This document shows positions 40,379-49,362 of a stretch of DNA of 64,000 nt, piece by piece (the stretch's first letter is position 1; the number at the start of each line of letters is the position of its first letter). The translations under genes and the position numbers were made by a program. Below the pieces are notes generated by a model. It had not been told where the DNA came from and made no database searches. It was given only the letters and a program-made list of their open reading frames with translations. This DNA is from Roseateles sp049532965 (GTDB lineage: Bacteria > Pseudomonadota > Gammaproteobacteria > Burkholderiales > Burkholderiaceae_C): the NCBI RefSeq assembly GCF_049532965.1, contig NZ_CP186694.1, positions 868,001-932,000 of the forward strand, in the 5' to 3' direction.

Positions 40379-42340
40379 TCAGAAGGCCAGGCGCCAGTCC
40401 AGGCGCCATGCCCGGCGGCCCTGTGGAATGGCATCGAGCACTGTTTCCGGCGAGGACGGATCCACGTTGGCGCGATCGAGTGCGTTGTCCACGTGCAGCG
40501 CCAGGCTCTGGCGCGCATCGATCCGGTAGCGCAGGTGGGCGTCGACGACGTTGCTCGGCGGCACCTTCACGCGACCGAGCCGCGTGCCGAGCGCGGTCCA
40601 CTGCACGCCGAGTTGCCACCCCCGCCATGCCGGCGTGATTGCGTGGCCCTTGATCATCCAGGTCGGCGCATTGCTCAGGCGCTGGCCGGTCTCGTCGTGC
40701 GCATGCATCCAGGAGGCGCTCGCCCGCCACAGCCATCCGTCGCCGACGCGTTGCTCGACGCCGACGTCCAGGCCGCGCAGGTGCACGCGTCCCCGGTTGA
40801 TGTACTGCACCACCGCGTCGGGCTCGTCGCTCAACGGCACCTGCTCGATCAGGCGGCGCAGGCGCGTGTCGTACAGGTTGGCGCTGAGCGCCTGGCCGGA
40901 GGACAGCAGGTACTCCCAGGCCAGTTCGGCGGAGCTGAGCCGCTCGGGCTTCAGCGACGGGTTGGCCAGCTGTGTCTGCCCGCCGTCGTCATAGAAGCGC
41001 TCGAACAGGTTGGGCGAGCGGAAGGAGCGCGCCCACATCAGCTTCAGCGATTGGTGCTCGTCGGGCCGGAAGACCAGCACCGTGCGCGGCGACAGCGCGG
41101 GCGAGAACCCGCGCACGTGGTCCAGGCGCAGGCCGGTCGTCAGCTGCCAGGATTGAGACAACCGCCATTGGTCCTGCACGAAGACCGCGGCCGCGTCCTG
41201 TGTCACGTTCGATTCCAGCGTCGATTCGTAGGGCTCGACCTGGTAGTTGCGCTGCACGCCGAACGGCGAGGTGCGCAGCTCCACGCCGCCCATCAGCTCG
41301 TGATTCAGCAGACCGCGCCACCAGACGCGGCCTTCCAGCGTCAGCCAGCGGGCGTAGGCCTCGTCCTTGTCGACGGCCTCGGGCGACTGACCGAAGACGT
41401 AGCGGCCGCGGAAGTCGTAATGCGCCACGCCGAGCCGGACGCTGCGGCGCAGGTCGTCCTGCCAGCCGTCGTCATAGGCCGCCTCGGCCATGACCTGGCG
41501 ATCGGTGTAACGGGTGCCGGGCACGCCGGGCAGGGTGCCGTAAGGGGCGGTGGGCGCGTCCTTGTCGCGTTGCACGGCGGCCAGCGACAGCTTCCAGCGG
41601 CCCAGGCGGTACTTCGCGAGCAGCGAGGCCTGGCGCTCGCCATCCAGGCCGCGGGCCCAGCCGTCCTCGGTGCCCAGCGCGGGCACGTACAGGTCCTCGC
41701 CGCGCGTGCGCTGCAGATTCACGCCGACGAACAGGTCGCCGCCGCGCGCGTCGGTGGCGCCATAGTGCATCTCCACCCGCCGCTGGCCTCGCGATCCGGC
41801 GCTGCCGAGCAGCGACAGCCCAGGCGCGTCGGCGCCGTCCAGCGTGACGACGTTCACGACGCCCAGCAGCGCATTGCTGCCGTAGATCGACGAGCCCGGT
41901 CCCTGGACCAGCTCCACCCGCTTGGCCCATTCGGCGACGATGGGGAACTCCAGCTGCGGCAGTCCCTGGTCGAAGATCGCATCGTTCACGCGCTGGCCGT
42001 CGATGGCCATCAGGATGCGCGAGTTGTAGTCGCCGGGGCGGTTGAAGCCGCGCAGGCCCACGCTGCTGTAGCTGTGGTTGTTGCCCAGGTACACGCCCGG
42101 CAGGCGGGCGAGCATGTCGCCCAGCGTCTGATGGCCCAGGGCGTCCGATTCGCGCCGACCGATCACGCTGACCGCCGCGGGGGCATCCATCAGGCTCTGC
42201 GCGTAGCGGGACGGACCCTGCACCTCGCGCTTGAGCAGCGCTTCGAGCTGGTCCTCGTCGTCCGGCCCGTGCGTGGCCAGCGCGGTCGCGGGCAGACCCA
42301 AGAGGCTCCAGGCGGCCGAGACAAGCAGGCGGTACTTCAC
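40379..42340 (-). CDS. TonB-dependent outer-membrane receptor (operon with YfiR/EAL)
   Basis: A 653-residue beta-barrel receptor with a signal peptide ending near ATALATHG. A plug domain follows (APAAVSVIGRRESDALGHQTLGDMLARLPGVY, VELVQGPGSSIYGSNALLGVVNVVT), then a 22-strand barrel ending in the aromatic F residue. No extended N-terminal signalling domain is present. The plug resembles colicin-I/BtuB-type receptors; the ligand is unknown. First gene of the receptor - YfiR - GGDEF/EAL operon, an arrangement seen in many beta- and gammaproteobacteria that may link ligand uptake to cyclic-di-GMP. Confidence 0.88.
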   Translation of the reverse strand: MKYRLLVSAAWSLLGLPATALATHGPDDEDQLEALLKREVQGPSRYAQSLMDAPAAVSVIGRRESDALGHQTLGDMLARLPGVYLGNNHSYSSVGLRGFNRPGDYNSRILMAIDGQRVNDAIFDQGLPQLEFPIVAEWAKRVELVQGPGSSIYGSNALLGVVNVVTLDGADAPGLSLLGSAGSRGQRRVEMHYGATDARGGDLFVGVNLQRTRGEDLYVPALGTEDGWARGLDGERQASLLAKYRLGRWKLSLAAVQRDKDAPTAPYGTLPGVPGTRYTDRQVMAEAAYDDGWQDDLRRSVRLGVAHYDFRGRYVFGQSPEAVDKDEAYARWLTLEGRVWWRGLLNHELMGGVELRTSPFGVQRNYQVEPYESTLESNVTQDAAAVFVQDQWRLSQSWQLTTGLRLDHVRGFSPALSPRTVLVFRPDEHQSLKLMWARSFRSPNLFERFYDDGGQTQLANPSLKPERLSSAELAWEYLLSSGQALSANLYDTRLRRLIEQVPLSDEPDAVVQYINRGRVHLRGLDVGVEQRVGDGWLWRASASWMHAHDETGQRLSNAPTWMIKGHAITPAWRGWQLGVQWTALGTRLGRVKVPPSNVVDAHLRYRIDARQSLALHVDNALDRANVDPSSPETVLDAIPQGRRAWRLDWRLAF

Positions 42341-42447
42341 AGGGACGGCGCCGCGCGGCGGCAGCGGCGGTGGTGGGCAGGTGGCGCAGCTTATCGGTCG
42401 CGGTTCGTTACATCCTTGTCAGAGTTCACGGAAGCGACATGAACCGG

Positions 42448-45400
42448 TCATCCGCCTGCGGACTTCGTCAAACGGTCCTCATGTGAGCGTGCCGTGCCAG
42501 CGCTTCGAGCGCGATGCCGAACGCTGCGAAGCAGGTCGTCCACCAGGCTGTAGATGACGGGCACCACCAGCAGGCTGAGCACGGTCGACGTGATCAGCCC
42601 ACCGATGACGACGATCGCCATCGGCGCCCGGAAGCTCGGGTCGCCGACCGCGCCAAGCGCCACGGGCAGCATGCCGGCGCCCATCGCGATCGTCGTCATC
42701 ACGATCGGCCGGGCCCGCTTGCGGCAGGCATCGACGATCGCGTCCAGCCGGTCCATTCCGTGGACCCGGCGGGCGAGGACGATGTAGTCGATCAGCAGGA
42801 TCGCGTTCTTGGTCGCCACGCCCATCAGCATGATGAGCCCGATCATCGAGGGCATCGACAGCGTCGATCCGGTCAGGAACAGCGCCAGCATCGCGCCCGG
42901 CACCGACAGCACGAGCGCCACCAGGACGGTCAGCGGCTGCACGAAGTCCTTCAGCAGCAGCGCCAGCACCATGTAGATGCAGAGCACGCCGGTCAGCATC
43001 GCCATGCCGAAACCGGTGGCCAGCTCGCTCATCTCCTCGGCGTCGCCGAGTTCGCCGAGTGTGATGCCAGGGGGCAGCTCGCGCAGCGCGGGCAGCGCCA
43101 GCACTGCACGCTCGATGTCGCCGAGCGGCTGGCCATTGGCCTCGACCTCGATGCGGACGGTGCGCCGCCGGTCCTGCCGCTGGATCTCCGCCGGGCCGCT
43201 GCCGAAGTCGATGGCGGCGACATGCTCCAGCGCGATCGGACCGCGCGCGCCGGGCACGGGCAAGCGGCGGATCGTGTCGAGGTCCTCGCGCGCCGCGTCG
43301 GCCAGGCGCACCCGCACCGGCACCTGGCGATCGCTGAGGTTCAGCTTCGGCAGGTCTTGCGCGTAGTCGCCCATCGTCGCAACGCGCAGGGTCTCCGCGA
43401 TGGCGGCCGAGGTCACGCCCAGGTCGCCGGCGCGCGCGAAATCGGGACGCACGCGCAGTTCCGGTCGCGCGAGGCTCGCGGTCGAGCTCACGGCGCCCAG
43501 CCCGGGGAGCGATCGCAACTCGCGTTCCACCAGCGCGGCGTGGCGCTCGAGCAGTGCCGGGTCATCGGCGGCGAGCGTCAGCACGTAGCTCGCGCCCGAG
43601 CCGCCCTGGCCGACCTTGACGCGCACGCCGGGCAGCGCGGCCAGCCGCTCGCGCAGTTCGGCTTCGATCTGCTGCTGCCGCAGGCCGTCCGCGCGCTCGG
43701 CCCGGTCCGTGAGCCGCAGCGTCAGCACGGCGGAGCGCACGCTCGCCGCACCGCCGCCGTCCTCGCCAGGGCCGTCGCCGCCAGTGCCGGCCACGCCGAT
43801 CACCGTGAACACCGAATGCACATGCCGGTGCCCGGCCAGCAGCGCGCGGGCCTGCTCCGCCGCCGCGACGGTCGCCGGCAGCGGGCTGCCCGGCGGCAGC
43901 TCGAGGCTGACCTGCGTCAGCACGTCGTCGTCGGGCGGGATGAAGGTCGTGGGCAGGGACACCGCCAGCGCCAGGCCGCCCGCGAAGAACGCGGCGCCGA
44001 AGGCCGCGGTCGCCGCGCGGTGACGCAGGCACCAGCGCGCCACGCCGAGGTAGCGGCGTACCCATCCCGGCTCGGCCGTGCCTGTGCGCGCCGGCGCGCG
44101 CAGCAGGTAGGCCGCCATCATCGGCGTCAGCAGCCGCGCGACGACCAGCGAGAACAGCACCGCACCGGCCGCCGTCCAGCCGAACTGCACGAAGAACTTG
44201 CCGACGGTGCCGCTCATGAAGGCCGTCGGCAGGAACACGGCGACGAGCGTGAACGTGGTCGCGATGACGGCCAGGCCGATCTCGTCGGCCGCTTCCATCG
44301 CCGCCTGGAACGGCGTCTTGCCCATGAGCAGGTGGCGCTCGATGTTCTCGATCTCCACGATTGCGTCGTCGACGAGCACGCCCACCACCAGCGACAGCGA
44401 CAGCAGCGTCACGGTGTTCAGCGTGAAACCCAGGGCATGCATCAGCGCGAAGGTCGGGATCACCGACAGCGGTAGTGCGACGGCCGCGACGAAGGTCGCC
44501 CGCGCGTCGCGCAGGAACAGGAACACCACCAGCACCGCGAGCGCGGCGCCCTCATAGAGCAATCGCATCGAGCCGTCGTAGTTCTCGACGATCTGGCCGG
44601 TGAAGTCGACCGTCTCGACGAGCCGCAGGTCCGGCCGCTGCGCCTGCAGCGCAGCCACCACGCGGCGGACGCCCTCGGCCACCTCCAGTTCGCCGAAGCC
44701 GCGCGCCCGCACGATCTCGAAGCCCACCACCGGCCGTCCCTCGAGCAGTGCGGCGGCGCGGGGCTCGGCGGTCGCGTCGGCGACGGTGGCCACCTGGTCG
44801 ATGCGGATCCGTCGTCCGTCGGTCAGCGCCAGCTCGATGCCGGCGATCTCCTGGGCCGATTGCACCGTCGCGAGCGTGCGCACGGATTGTTCCGTGCCGC
44901 CCAGGTCGACGCGGCCGCCCGATGCCTCCTGCTGCACCTCGCGGAGCTGCCGGGAGATCTCGGCGGCCGTCGTGTTCAGCGCCAGCAACCGCTGCGGGTC
45001 CAGATCCACACGCACCTCGCGCTCCACGCCGCCGACCCGGTTCACCGCGCCGACGCCGGGCACCGCGAGCAGCGCCTTGCTGACCTCGTTGTCGATGAAC
45101 CAGGAGACGGCCTCCAGGTCCTTGCCGTCGGCCGCGACGGTGTAGGTCATGATGGGGCCGCCGACGATCTCGACGCGCCGGATCACCGGATCGCGCAGGT
45201 CGGCGGGCAGGTCGGCGCGCACCCGCGCCACTGCGTCGCGCACGTCATCGATGGCCTCGTCGGTCCGCTTCTCGAGGCGGAACTCGATCCCGATCTCGGC
45301 CGAACCGTCGGTGAGCGTGCTGGTGACGTGCTTGACGCCCTGGACCGTCGCCAGCGCGTTCTCGATCTTGCGGGCGACCTCGGTCTCCATCTGGGACGGC

Positions 45401-45570
45401 GAGGCGCCGGGCAGGGAGGCCGACACGGAGACGCGTGGCACGTCGACATCGGGAAACTCCTGCACCGACATGGTGGAGAACGCCATCAACCCCAGCACGG
45501 TGAGCAGCACGAACAGCAGCACGGCGGGCGACGGATTGCGGATGGACCAGGCGGACACATTCAGGGCCAT
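42448..45570 (-). CDS. RND efflux permease (HAE1-like)
   Basis: A 1040-residue inner-membrane RND pump of normal length with 12 transmembrane helices and two large periplasmic loops. The TM4 proton-relay pair Asp401-Asp402 sits in VGVLVDDAIVEIENIERHL. The N-terminus (WSIRNPSPAVLLFVLLTVLG) and EFPDVDVPRVSV resemble the MdtB/AcrF-like branch of hydrophobe pumps. The sequence lacks the Met-rich and acidic features of CzcA/CusA metal pumps. It follows its periplasmic adaptor by 9 bp; no outer-membrane factor is adjacent, so the TolC-type protein at 23-24.6 kb or another may be shared. Confidence 0.92.
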   Translation of the reverse strand: MALNVSAWSIRNPSPAVLLFVLLTVLGLMAFSTMSVQEFPDVDVPRVSVSASLPGASPSQMETEVARKIENALATVQGVKHVTSTLTDGSAEIGIEFRLEKRTDEAIDDVRDAVARVRADLPADLRDPVIRRVEIVGGPIMTYTVAADGKDLEAVSWFIDNEVSKALLAVPGVGAVNRVGGVEREVRVDLDPQRLLALNTTAAEISRQLREVQQEASGGRVDLGGTEQSVRTLATVQSAQEIAGIELALTDGRRIRIDQVATVADATAEPRAAALLEGRPVVGFEIVRARGFGELEVAEGVRRVVAALQAQRPDLRLVETVDFTGQIVENYDGSMRLLYEGAALAVLVVFLFLRDARATFVAAVALPLSVIPTFALMHALGFTLNTVTLLSLSLVVGVLVDDAIVEIENIERHLLMGKTPFQAAMEAADEIGLAVIATTFTLVAVFLPTAFMSGTVGKFFVQFGWTAAGAVLFSLVVARLLTPMMAAYLLRAPARTGTAEPGWVRRYLGVARWCLRHRAATAAFGAAFFAGGLALAVSLPTTFIPPDDDVLTQVSLELPPGSPLPATVAAAEQARALLAGHRHVHSVFTVIGVAGTGGDGPGEDGGGAASVRSAVLTLRLTDRAERADGLRQQQIEAELRERLAALPGVRVKVGQGGSGASYVLTLAADDPALLERHAALVERELRSLPGLGAVSSTASLARPELRVRPDFARAGDLGVTSAAIAETLRVATMGDYAQDLPKLNLSDRQVPVRVRLADAAREDLDTIRRLPVPGARGPIALEHVAAIDFGSGPAEIQRQDRRRTVRIEVEANGQPLGDIERAVLALPALRELPPGITLGELGDAEEMSELATGFGMAMLTGVLCIYMVLALLLKDFVQPLTVLVALVLSVPGAMLALFLTGSTLSMPSMIGLIMLMGVATKNAILLIDYIVLARRVHGMDRLDAIVDACRKRARPIVMTTIAMGAGMLPVALGAVGDPSFRAPMAIVVIGGLITSTVLSLLVVPVIYSLVDDLLRSVRHRARSAGTARSHEDRLTKSAGG

Positions 45571-45579
45571 GGCGGATCC

Positions 45580-46716
45580 TTACTGCGCCCGGACCGGTGC
45601 GGTCGCGGTGGGTGGCGCCACGACGCGGACGCGGTCACGATCGCCGAGGAACGCGCCGCCCGATGCGACGACGCGGTCCGACGCGGACAGGCCCTCCAGG
45701 ATCTCGAGTTCGTCGCCGGACTGCCGGCCGACGCGCACGCGCGTCAGCGTCACGCGTTCGGCGGCATCGACGCGCATCACGTGGTGCAGGCCATCGCGCA
45801 TCTGCACCGCGGCGCGCGGCAGCGTCGACGCGGCGCTGCTGCCGAGGTGGAACTCGCCGCGGGCGTAGGTGCCCGCGCGCGCTGCGGCATGGCGGGGCAG
45901 GTCGACGTAGGCGATGCCGTTGCGCGTCGCGGTGTCGACCGACGGCGCGACGATGCGCACGCGGCCCTCGACCGCTTCACCGCTGGCGAGGGTCACGCGT
46001 GCGGTCTGTCCGGCCTGCAGCCGGGCGAGGTCGGCGGCGGACACTTCGGCCCGCCATTCGAGCCGGCCGCCGCGGATGAGCCGGAAGAGCTCCTGGCCGG
46101 CCGGCACGACGGCGCCCACTGTCGCGGTGCGCGCGGAGACGATGCCGTCGTCCGGCGCCAGCACACGGGTCTGCGTCAGACGCAGCGCCTGGCTGCGCTC
46201 GACGGCGCGCGCCGCGTCGAGCCGCGCCTGCGCCGCGCGCTCGGCCATCAGCGATTGCTGGATCTGCTGTGTCGACATCGCGCCGCTGTCCTGCAACGCG
46301 CGGGCTCGCTGCGCATTGCCGGCCGCCTCGGCCAGCGCGGCCGCGGCCTGGGCGACCTCGGCGCGCCGCTGCGCGAGTTCCGCCTCGACCGTGTCGGCCG
46401 CGAAGGTCGCCAGCACCTGGCCCCGCCGGACCTGGTCGCCGACATGGACCCGGACCTCTGTCAGCCGCAGCCCGTTGGACTCCGAGCCGATCGAGGCCTC
46501 CTGCCAGGCCATCACGTTGCCGTGCGCGGTGAGGCGGTGGGGCAGCGTCGCGGTCCGCAGCCGCGCGGTGGTGACGGCGAGCGCCGGTTTCTCCGTGCGC
46601 GTGGCCGGGGCGTCGCTGGCGGGCGAAGCGGTCACGAACCGGACGGCGAGGACCGCGCAGACGACGGCCGCGCCCGTGACAGCCAGCATGAGCTTGAGAG
46701 GTGTGTTCATCTTCAT
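45580..46716 (-). CDS. RND periplasmic adaptor (membrane-fusion protein)
   Basis: A 378-residue adaptor with an N-terminal membrane anchor (LMLAVTGAAVVCAVLAVRFV), a lipoyl-like half-motif (VRVHVGDQVRRGQVLATF), an alpha-helical hairpin rich in Ala/Gln (ELAQRRAEVAQAAAALAEA) and a beta-barrel domain (SAADLARLQAGQTARVTL). It bridges the pump at 42.4-45.6 kb to an outer-membrane channel. The start is at 46716 (MKMNTP); an ATG two codons later is possible. It lacks a lipobox, so it is anchored by its signal helix. Confidence 0.88.
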   Translation of the reverse strand: MKMNTPLKLMLAVTGAAVVCAVLAVRFVTASPASDAPATRTEKPALAVTTARLRTATLPHRLTAHGNVMAWQEASIGSESNGLRLTEVRVHVGDQVRRGQVLATFAADTVEAELAQRRAEVAQAAAALAEAAGNAQRARALQDSGAMSTQQIQQSLMAERAAQARLDAARAVERSQALRLTQTRVLAPDDGIVSARTATVGAVVPAGQELFRLIRGGRLEWRAEVSAADLARLQAGQTARVTLASGEAVEGRVRIVAPSVDTATRNGIAYVDLPRHAAARAGTYARGEFHLGSSAASTLPRAAVQMRDGLHHVMRVDAAERVTLTRVRVGRQSGDELEILEGLSASDRVVASGGAFLGDRDRVRVVAPPTATAPVRAQ

Positions 46717-46931
46717 CGGGAGTTGCGGAGCGCGACTGTCCGGCGGGCCGTCTTTCCCGATCCTTACCGCCACGGTCGGCGTCAAGCCCTTCCGCGGGAC
46801 GCCGCCTCTGCGGGGGACAGGCTTTGCGGCGCGTGCGGTGATCCAACCAGCGGGTGATTGCGGTAAGTAGGCAGTAAGAGATCGCCGCCGAGGATGGCGG
46901 CTCTTTTCACCGCCCCAATTCGGGAACTCTC

Positions 46932-47765
46932 ATGGCACTGCAGCAACGATTTCTTCCGCATGCTTCCCTGGCGCTCCGCCGAGCGACCTTGTCTTCCGCC
47001 GCCGTGTGGTGCGTGTCGGCGCCGCTGAGCGCGCTGGCGGCGGGACCCGGTCCCGATGACGGCAAGGACGGGAATGGCTCGTCCTGGGGTCTGGGACTCG
47101 GCGTGGTTTCCACCCAGAAGGCCTACCGCGACTTCGACCGCGAGAATCGCGCGCTGCCGATGATCCAGTACGAGAACCGCTGGGTGCGTGTCTTCGGGCC
47201 CGGCCTGACGGTGAAGCTGCCGGGCGTGCAGCTGGGTCCGACGCAGCGCCTGGAGTTCGGCCTGGTGGCGCGTTACGACGGCAGCGGCTACGAGGCGAGC
47301 GATGCGCCCATCCTCAACGGCATGGCCGAGCGCAAGGGCGGGTTCTGGGCCGGCGGCCGTGCGGCCTGGAAGAGCGATCTCGCCGACCTGGGCGCCGAGT
47401 GGACCACCGATGTCTCCGGCCACAGCAAGGGCCAGCGGCTGAGCCTGACGCTGGAGCGCACCTGGCGCCTGGGCAACCAGACGCTGCTGACGCCGCGCGT
47501 GGGAGCGAACTGGCTCGACAAGAAGTACGTCGACTACTACTACGGCGTCCGCGCCAGCGAGGTCGCCGCCGGTCGCGCGTTCTACGCCGGCAAGTCGACG
47601 GTCAACGCCGAGCTGGGCGTGCGCGGCATGTACCTGTTCAACCGGCATCACTCGATGTTCGTCGACGTCGGCGTGACGAGCCTGGGCAGCGGCATCAAGG
47701 ACAGCCCGCTGGTCGACAGCTCGACGGAGAATCGCGTCTTCCTGGGCTATCTCTATCGCTTCTGA
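46932..47765 (+). CDS. MipA/OmpV-family outer-membrane protein
   Basis: A 277-residue beta-barrel protein with a signal peptide (VWCVSAPLSALAAG). MipA family segments include WGLGLGVVSTQKAYRDFD, LPMIQYENRWVRVFGPG and a C-terminal FLGYLYRF ending in Phe as outer-membrane barrels do. MipA scaffolds the MltA-PBP1b murein complex in E. coli, but many family members are simple OmpV-type porins. It is divergent from the RND adaptor gene and is followed directly by a sensor kinase through overlapping start/stop codons. Confidence 0.87.
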   Translation: MALQQRFLPHASLALRRATLSSAAVWCVSAPLSALAAGPGPDDGKDGNGSSWGLGLGVVSTQKAYRDFDRENRALPMIQYENRWVRVFGPGLTVKLPGVQLGPTQRLEFGLVARYDGSGYEASDAPILNGMAERKGGFWAGGRAAWKSDLADLGAEWTTDVSGHSKGQRLSLTLERTWRLGNQTLLTPRVGANWLDKKYVDYYYGVRASEVAAGRAFYAGKSTVNAELGVRGMYLFNRHHSMFVDVGVTSLGSGIKDSPLVDSSTENRVFLGYLYRF

Positions 47766-47803
47766 TGTCCGACTGCGCGCCGACCCGGAGCCGCTGCTCG
47801 TGA
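47765..47803 (+). CDS. Possible 12-codon coupling ORF between mipA-like gene and kinase
   Basis: An ATG overlaps the MipA-like stop (TGATG at 47763-47767) and opens a 12-codon frame (MSDCAPTRSRCS). Its TGA overlaps the GTG start of the histidine kinase (GTGA at 47800-47803). Such a chain would couple translation of all three. No ribosome site other than the coding region itself is visible, and the peptide has no known relative, so it could be chance. Confidence 0.25.
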   Translation: MSDCAPTRSRCS

Positions 47804-49194
47804 AGCGGGGCTGGATGAACAGCCTCACCGTCAAGGTGATGGTCGCGTACGTCACCGGCATGGTGCTCACGATCGCGACCCTGATGCTTGTGTTCAACGG
47901 GTTGTCGACGCTGCGCGGCCCGCTGTACTTCGACGAGGACATCGCCGAGTTCGCCGAGGAGCTGGCCGAGCAACTGGTCTTCGACGCAGCGGGCCAGCCG
48001 GTCGGCTTGTCGAAGAAGGAGCAGCAGCGGACCTGGATGTACCGCCTGCTGAAGGACGACCTGGCCTATCGGCTGGTCGATGCCTCGGGGCGGGTGGTGC
48101 TGGCCTCCCAGGCGGACGACGCGTTCTGGGCTGCGGCCGGGCCGGGCGCCCGGCGGCTGCGGCAGGGGCACTTCTCGTTCGAGTACGCCGGGCAGCCGAT
48201 GCGCGGCGCGACCGAGGTCGTCGAGCGCGACGGGCGCAGGTGGTACCTGCAGCTGGCCGGCAGCGGGCGCTTGTTCGAGCTCTTCCACCTGGAGTTCGCG
48301 ATCCCGTTCATGGGCGTGGGGATGGGGATCTTCGCCACGGTGCTGCTGCTGGTCTTCGGGGTCTGCGCCTATGTGATGCTGCGGCACGTGCTCAAGCCGC
48401 TGCACGAGGTCTCGGCCTCGGCGGCCGCGATCTCGCCCCGCTCGGTGCATGGTCGGCTGCAGGTGGACCGCGTGCCCACGGAAATCGTCCCCTTGGTCGA
48501 CAGCTTCAACCGCGCGCTCGAGCGGCTGCAGCGCGGCTACAAGACGCAGCAGGAGTTCCTCGCCACGGCGGCGCATGAGCTCAAGACGCCGCTGGCGTTG
48601 ATCCGCGCTCAGGTGGAAGTCCTCGGGACCGGCAAGGGGCTCGAGCCGCTGCTGCAGGATGTCGAGCACATGACCCGGCAAGTGCAGCAGTTGCTGCTGC
48701 TGGCGGAGGCGAGCGAGGTCCAGAACTACGCCTTCGCGCCGACGGACGTGGGGGAGGTGGCGCGGGAGGCGGTCGACTACCTTCACCGGATGGCGCGGGG
48801 GAGGGAGGTCGAGCTGGCGCTGGTGGGCGGCGAGGATCCGGTGGTGTGGATGGCGGATCGCGGGGCGCTGTTCACGCTGCTGAAGAACCTGCTGGAGAAC
48901 GCCATCCAGCATGCGCCGGCCCAGACCTGTGTCAGCGTCGAGGTGGGGCCGGCGACACTGGCGGTTCGCGATCGGGGGCCGGGGGTCGGTCCGCATCAGC
49001 TGACGCGGATGTTCGCGCGCTTCTGGCGCGGGGCGCATCGGCGTGATCATGGGGCAGGGCTCGGACTGGCGATCTGCCAGGAGATCGCCGAGGCGCATGG
49101 GTGGCGCTTGACGGCGGAGCTGGAGGATCCGGGGTTGCGGCTGGTGGTGACGGTTGGTGGGTCGGGGGAAGAGGCGGGCGCGGTGCGGGGGTGA
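47800..49194 (+). CDS. Sensor histidine kinase without adjacent regulator
   Basis: A 464-residue membrane kinase with a first helix (VMVAYVTGMVLTIATLMLVF), a periplasmic sensor of about 130 residues and a second helix (VGMGIFATVLLLVFGVCAYVML). HAMP, HisKA (ATAAHELKTPLAL with the phospho-His) and HATPase (NLLENAIQHAP, VRDRGPGVG, GAGLGLAIC) follow. A GTG at 47800 is used; an ATG at 47815 is an alternative. Kinases of this form are normally next to an OmpR-type regulator, but none is present: the neighbours are a MipA-like porin upstream and an AtuA-like gene downstream. The frame is open upstream of the GTG, reading RLRADPEPLLV, which resembles the tail of a response regulator only superficially. 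Confidence 0.9.
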   Translation: MKRGWMNSLTVKVMVAYVTGMVLTIATLMLVFNGLSTLRGPLYFDEDIAEFAEELAEQLVFDAAGQPVGLSKKEQQRTWMYRLLKDDLAYRLVDASGRVVLASQADDAFWAAAGPGARRLRQGHFSFEYAGQPMRGATEVVERDGRRWYLQLAGSGRLFELFHLEFAIPFMGVGMGIFATVLLLVFGVCAYVMLRHVLKPLHEVSASAAAISPRSVHGRLQVDRVPTEIVPLVDSFNRALERLQRGYKTQQEFLATAAHELKTPLALIRAQVEVLGTGKGLEPLLQDVEHMTRQVQQLLLLAEASEVQNYAFAPTDVGEVAREAVDYLHRMARGREVELALVGGEDPVVWMADRGALFTLLKNLLENAIQHAPAQTCVSVEVGPATLAVRDRGPGVGPHQLTRMFARFWRGAHRRDHGAGLGLAICQEIAEAHGWRLTAELEDPGLRLVVTVGGSGEEAGAVRG

Positions 49195-49232
49195 GGCGGT
49201 TGCGGTGCGGGGGTGAGGCGGTTTGCGGCGGC

Positions 49233-49275
49233 TCCCACCCTCACCCCTCCCTCTCCCGCCCCGCGGGAGAGGGGG
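49233..49275. repeat. REP-like palindromic repeat (third locus)
   Basis: CCCACCCTCACCCCTCCC followed by CTCTCCCGCCCCGCGGGAGAG belongs to the same family as the copies at 3.1 and 11.9-12.15 kb, with CCCC replacing the central TT/AA. It lies in the 168-bp gap between the kinase and the AtuA-like gene. No other feature is seen there. Confidence 0.75.
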
Positions 49276-49362
49276 AAATTCGGAGCGTGGCATCGCCCGC
49301 ACGTTGCAAATACTCGCGATCCCGACGAGCTTTCCTTCTCGCCGCGCGCCTACAGTCGCGCC

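Noticed and set aside
42448..46716. Metal (CzcA/CusA-type) RND pump.
   Set aside because: The pump lacks the metal-branch features and the adaptor has no metal-binding N-terminus. It groups by motif with drug/hydrophobe pumps.
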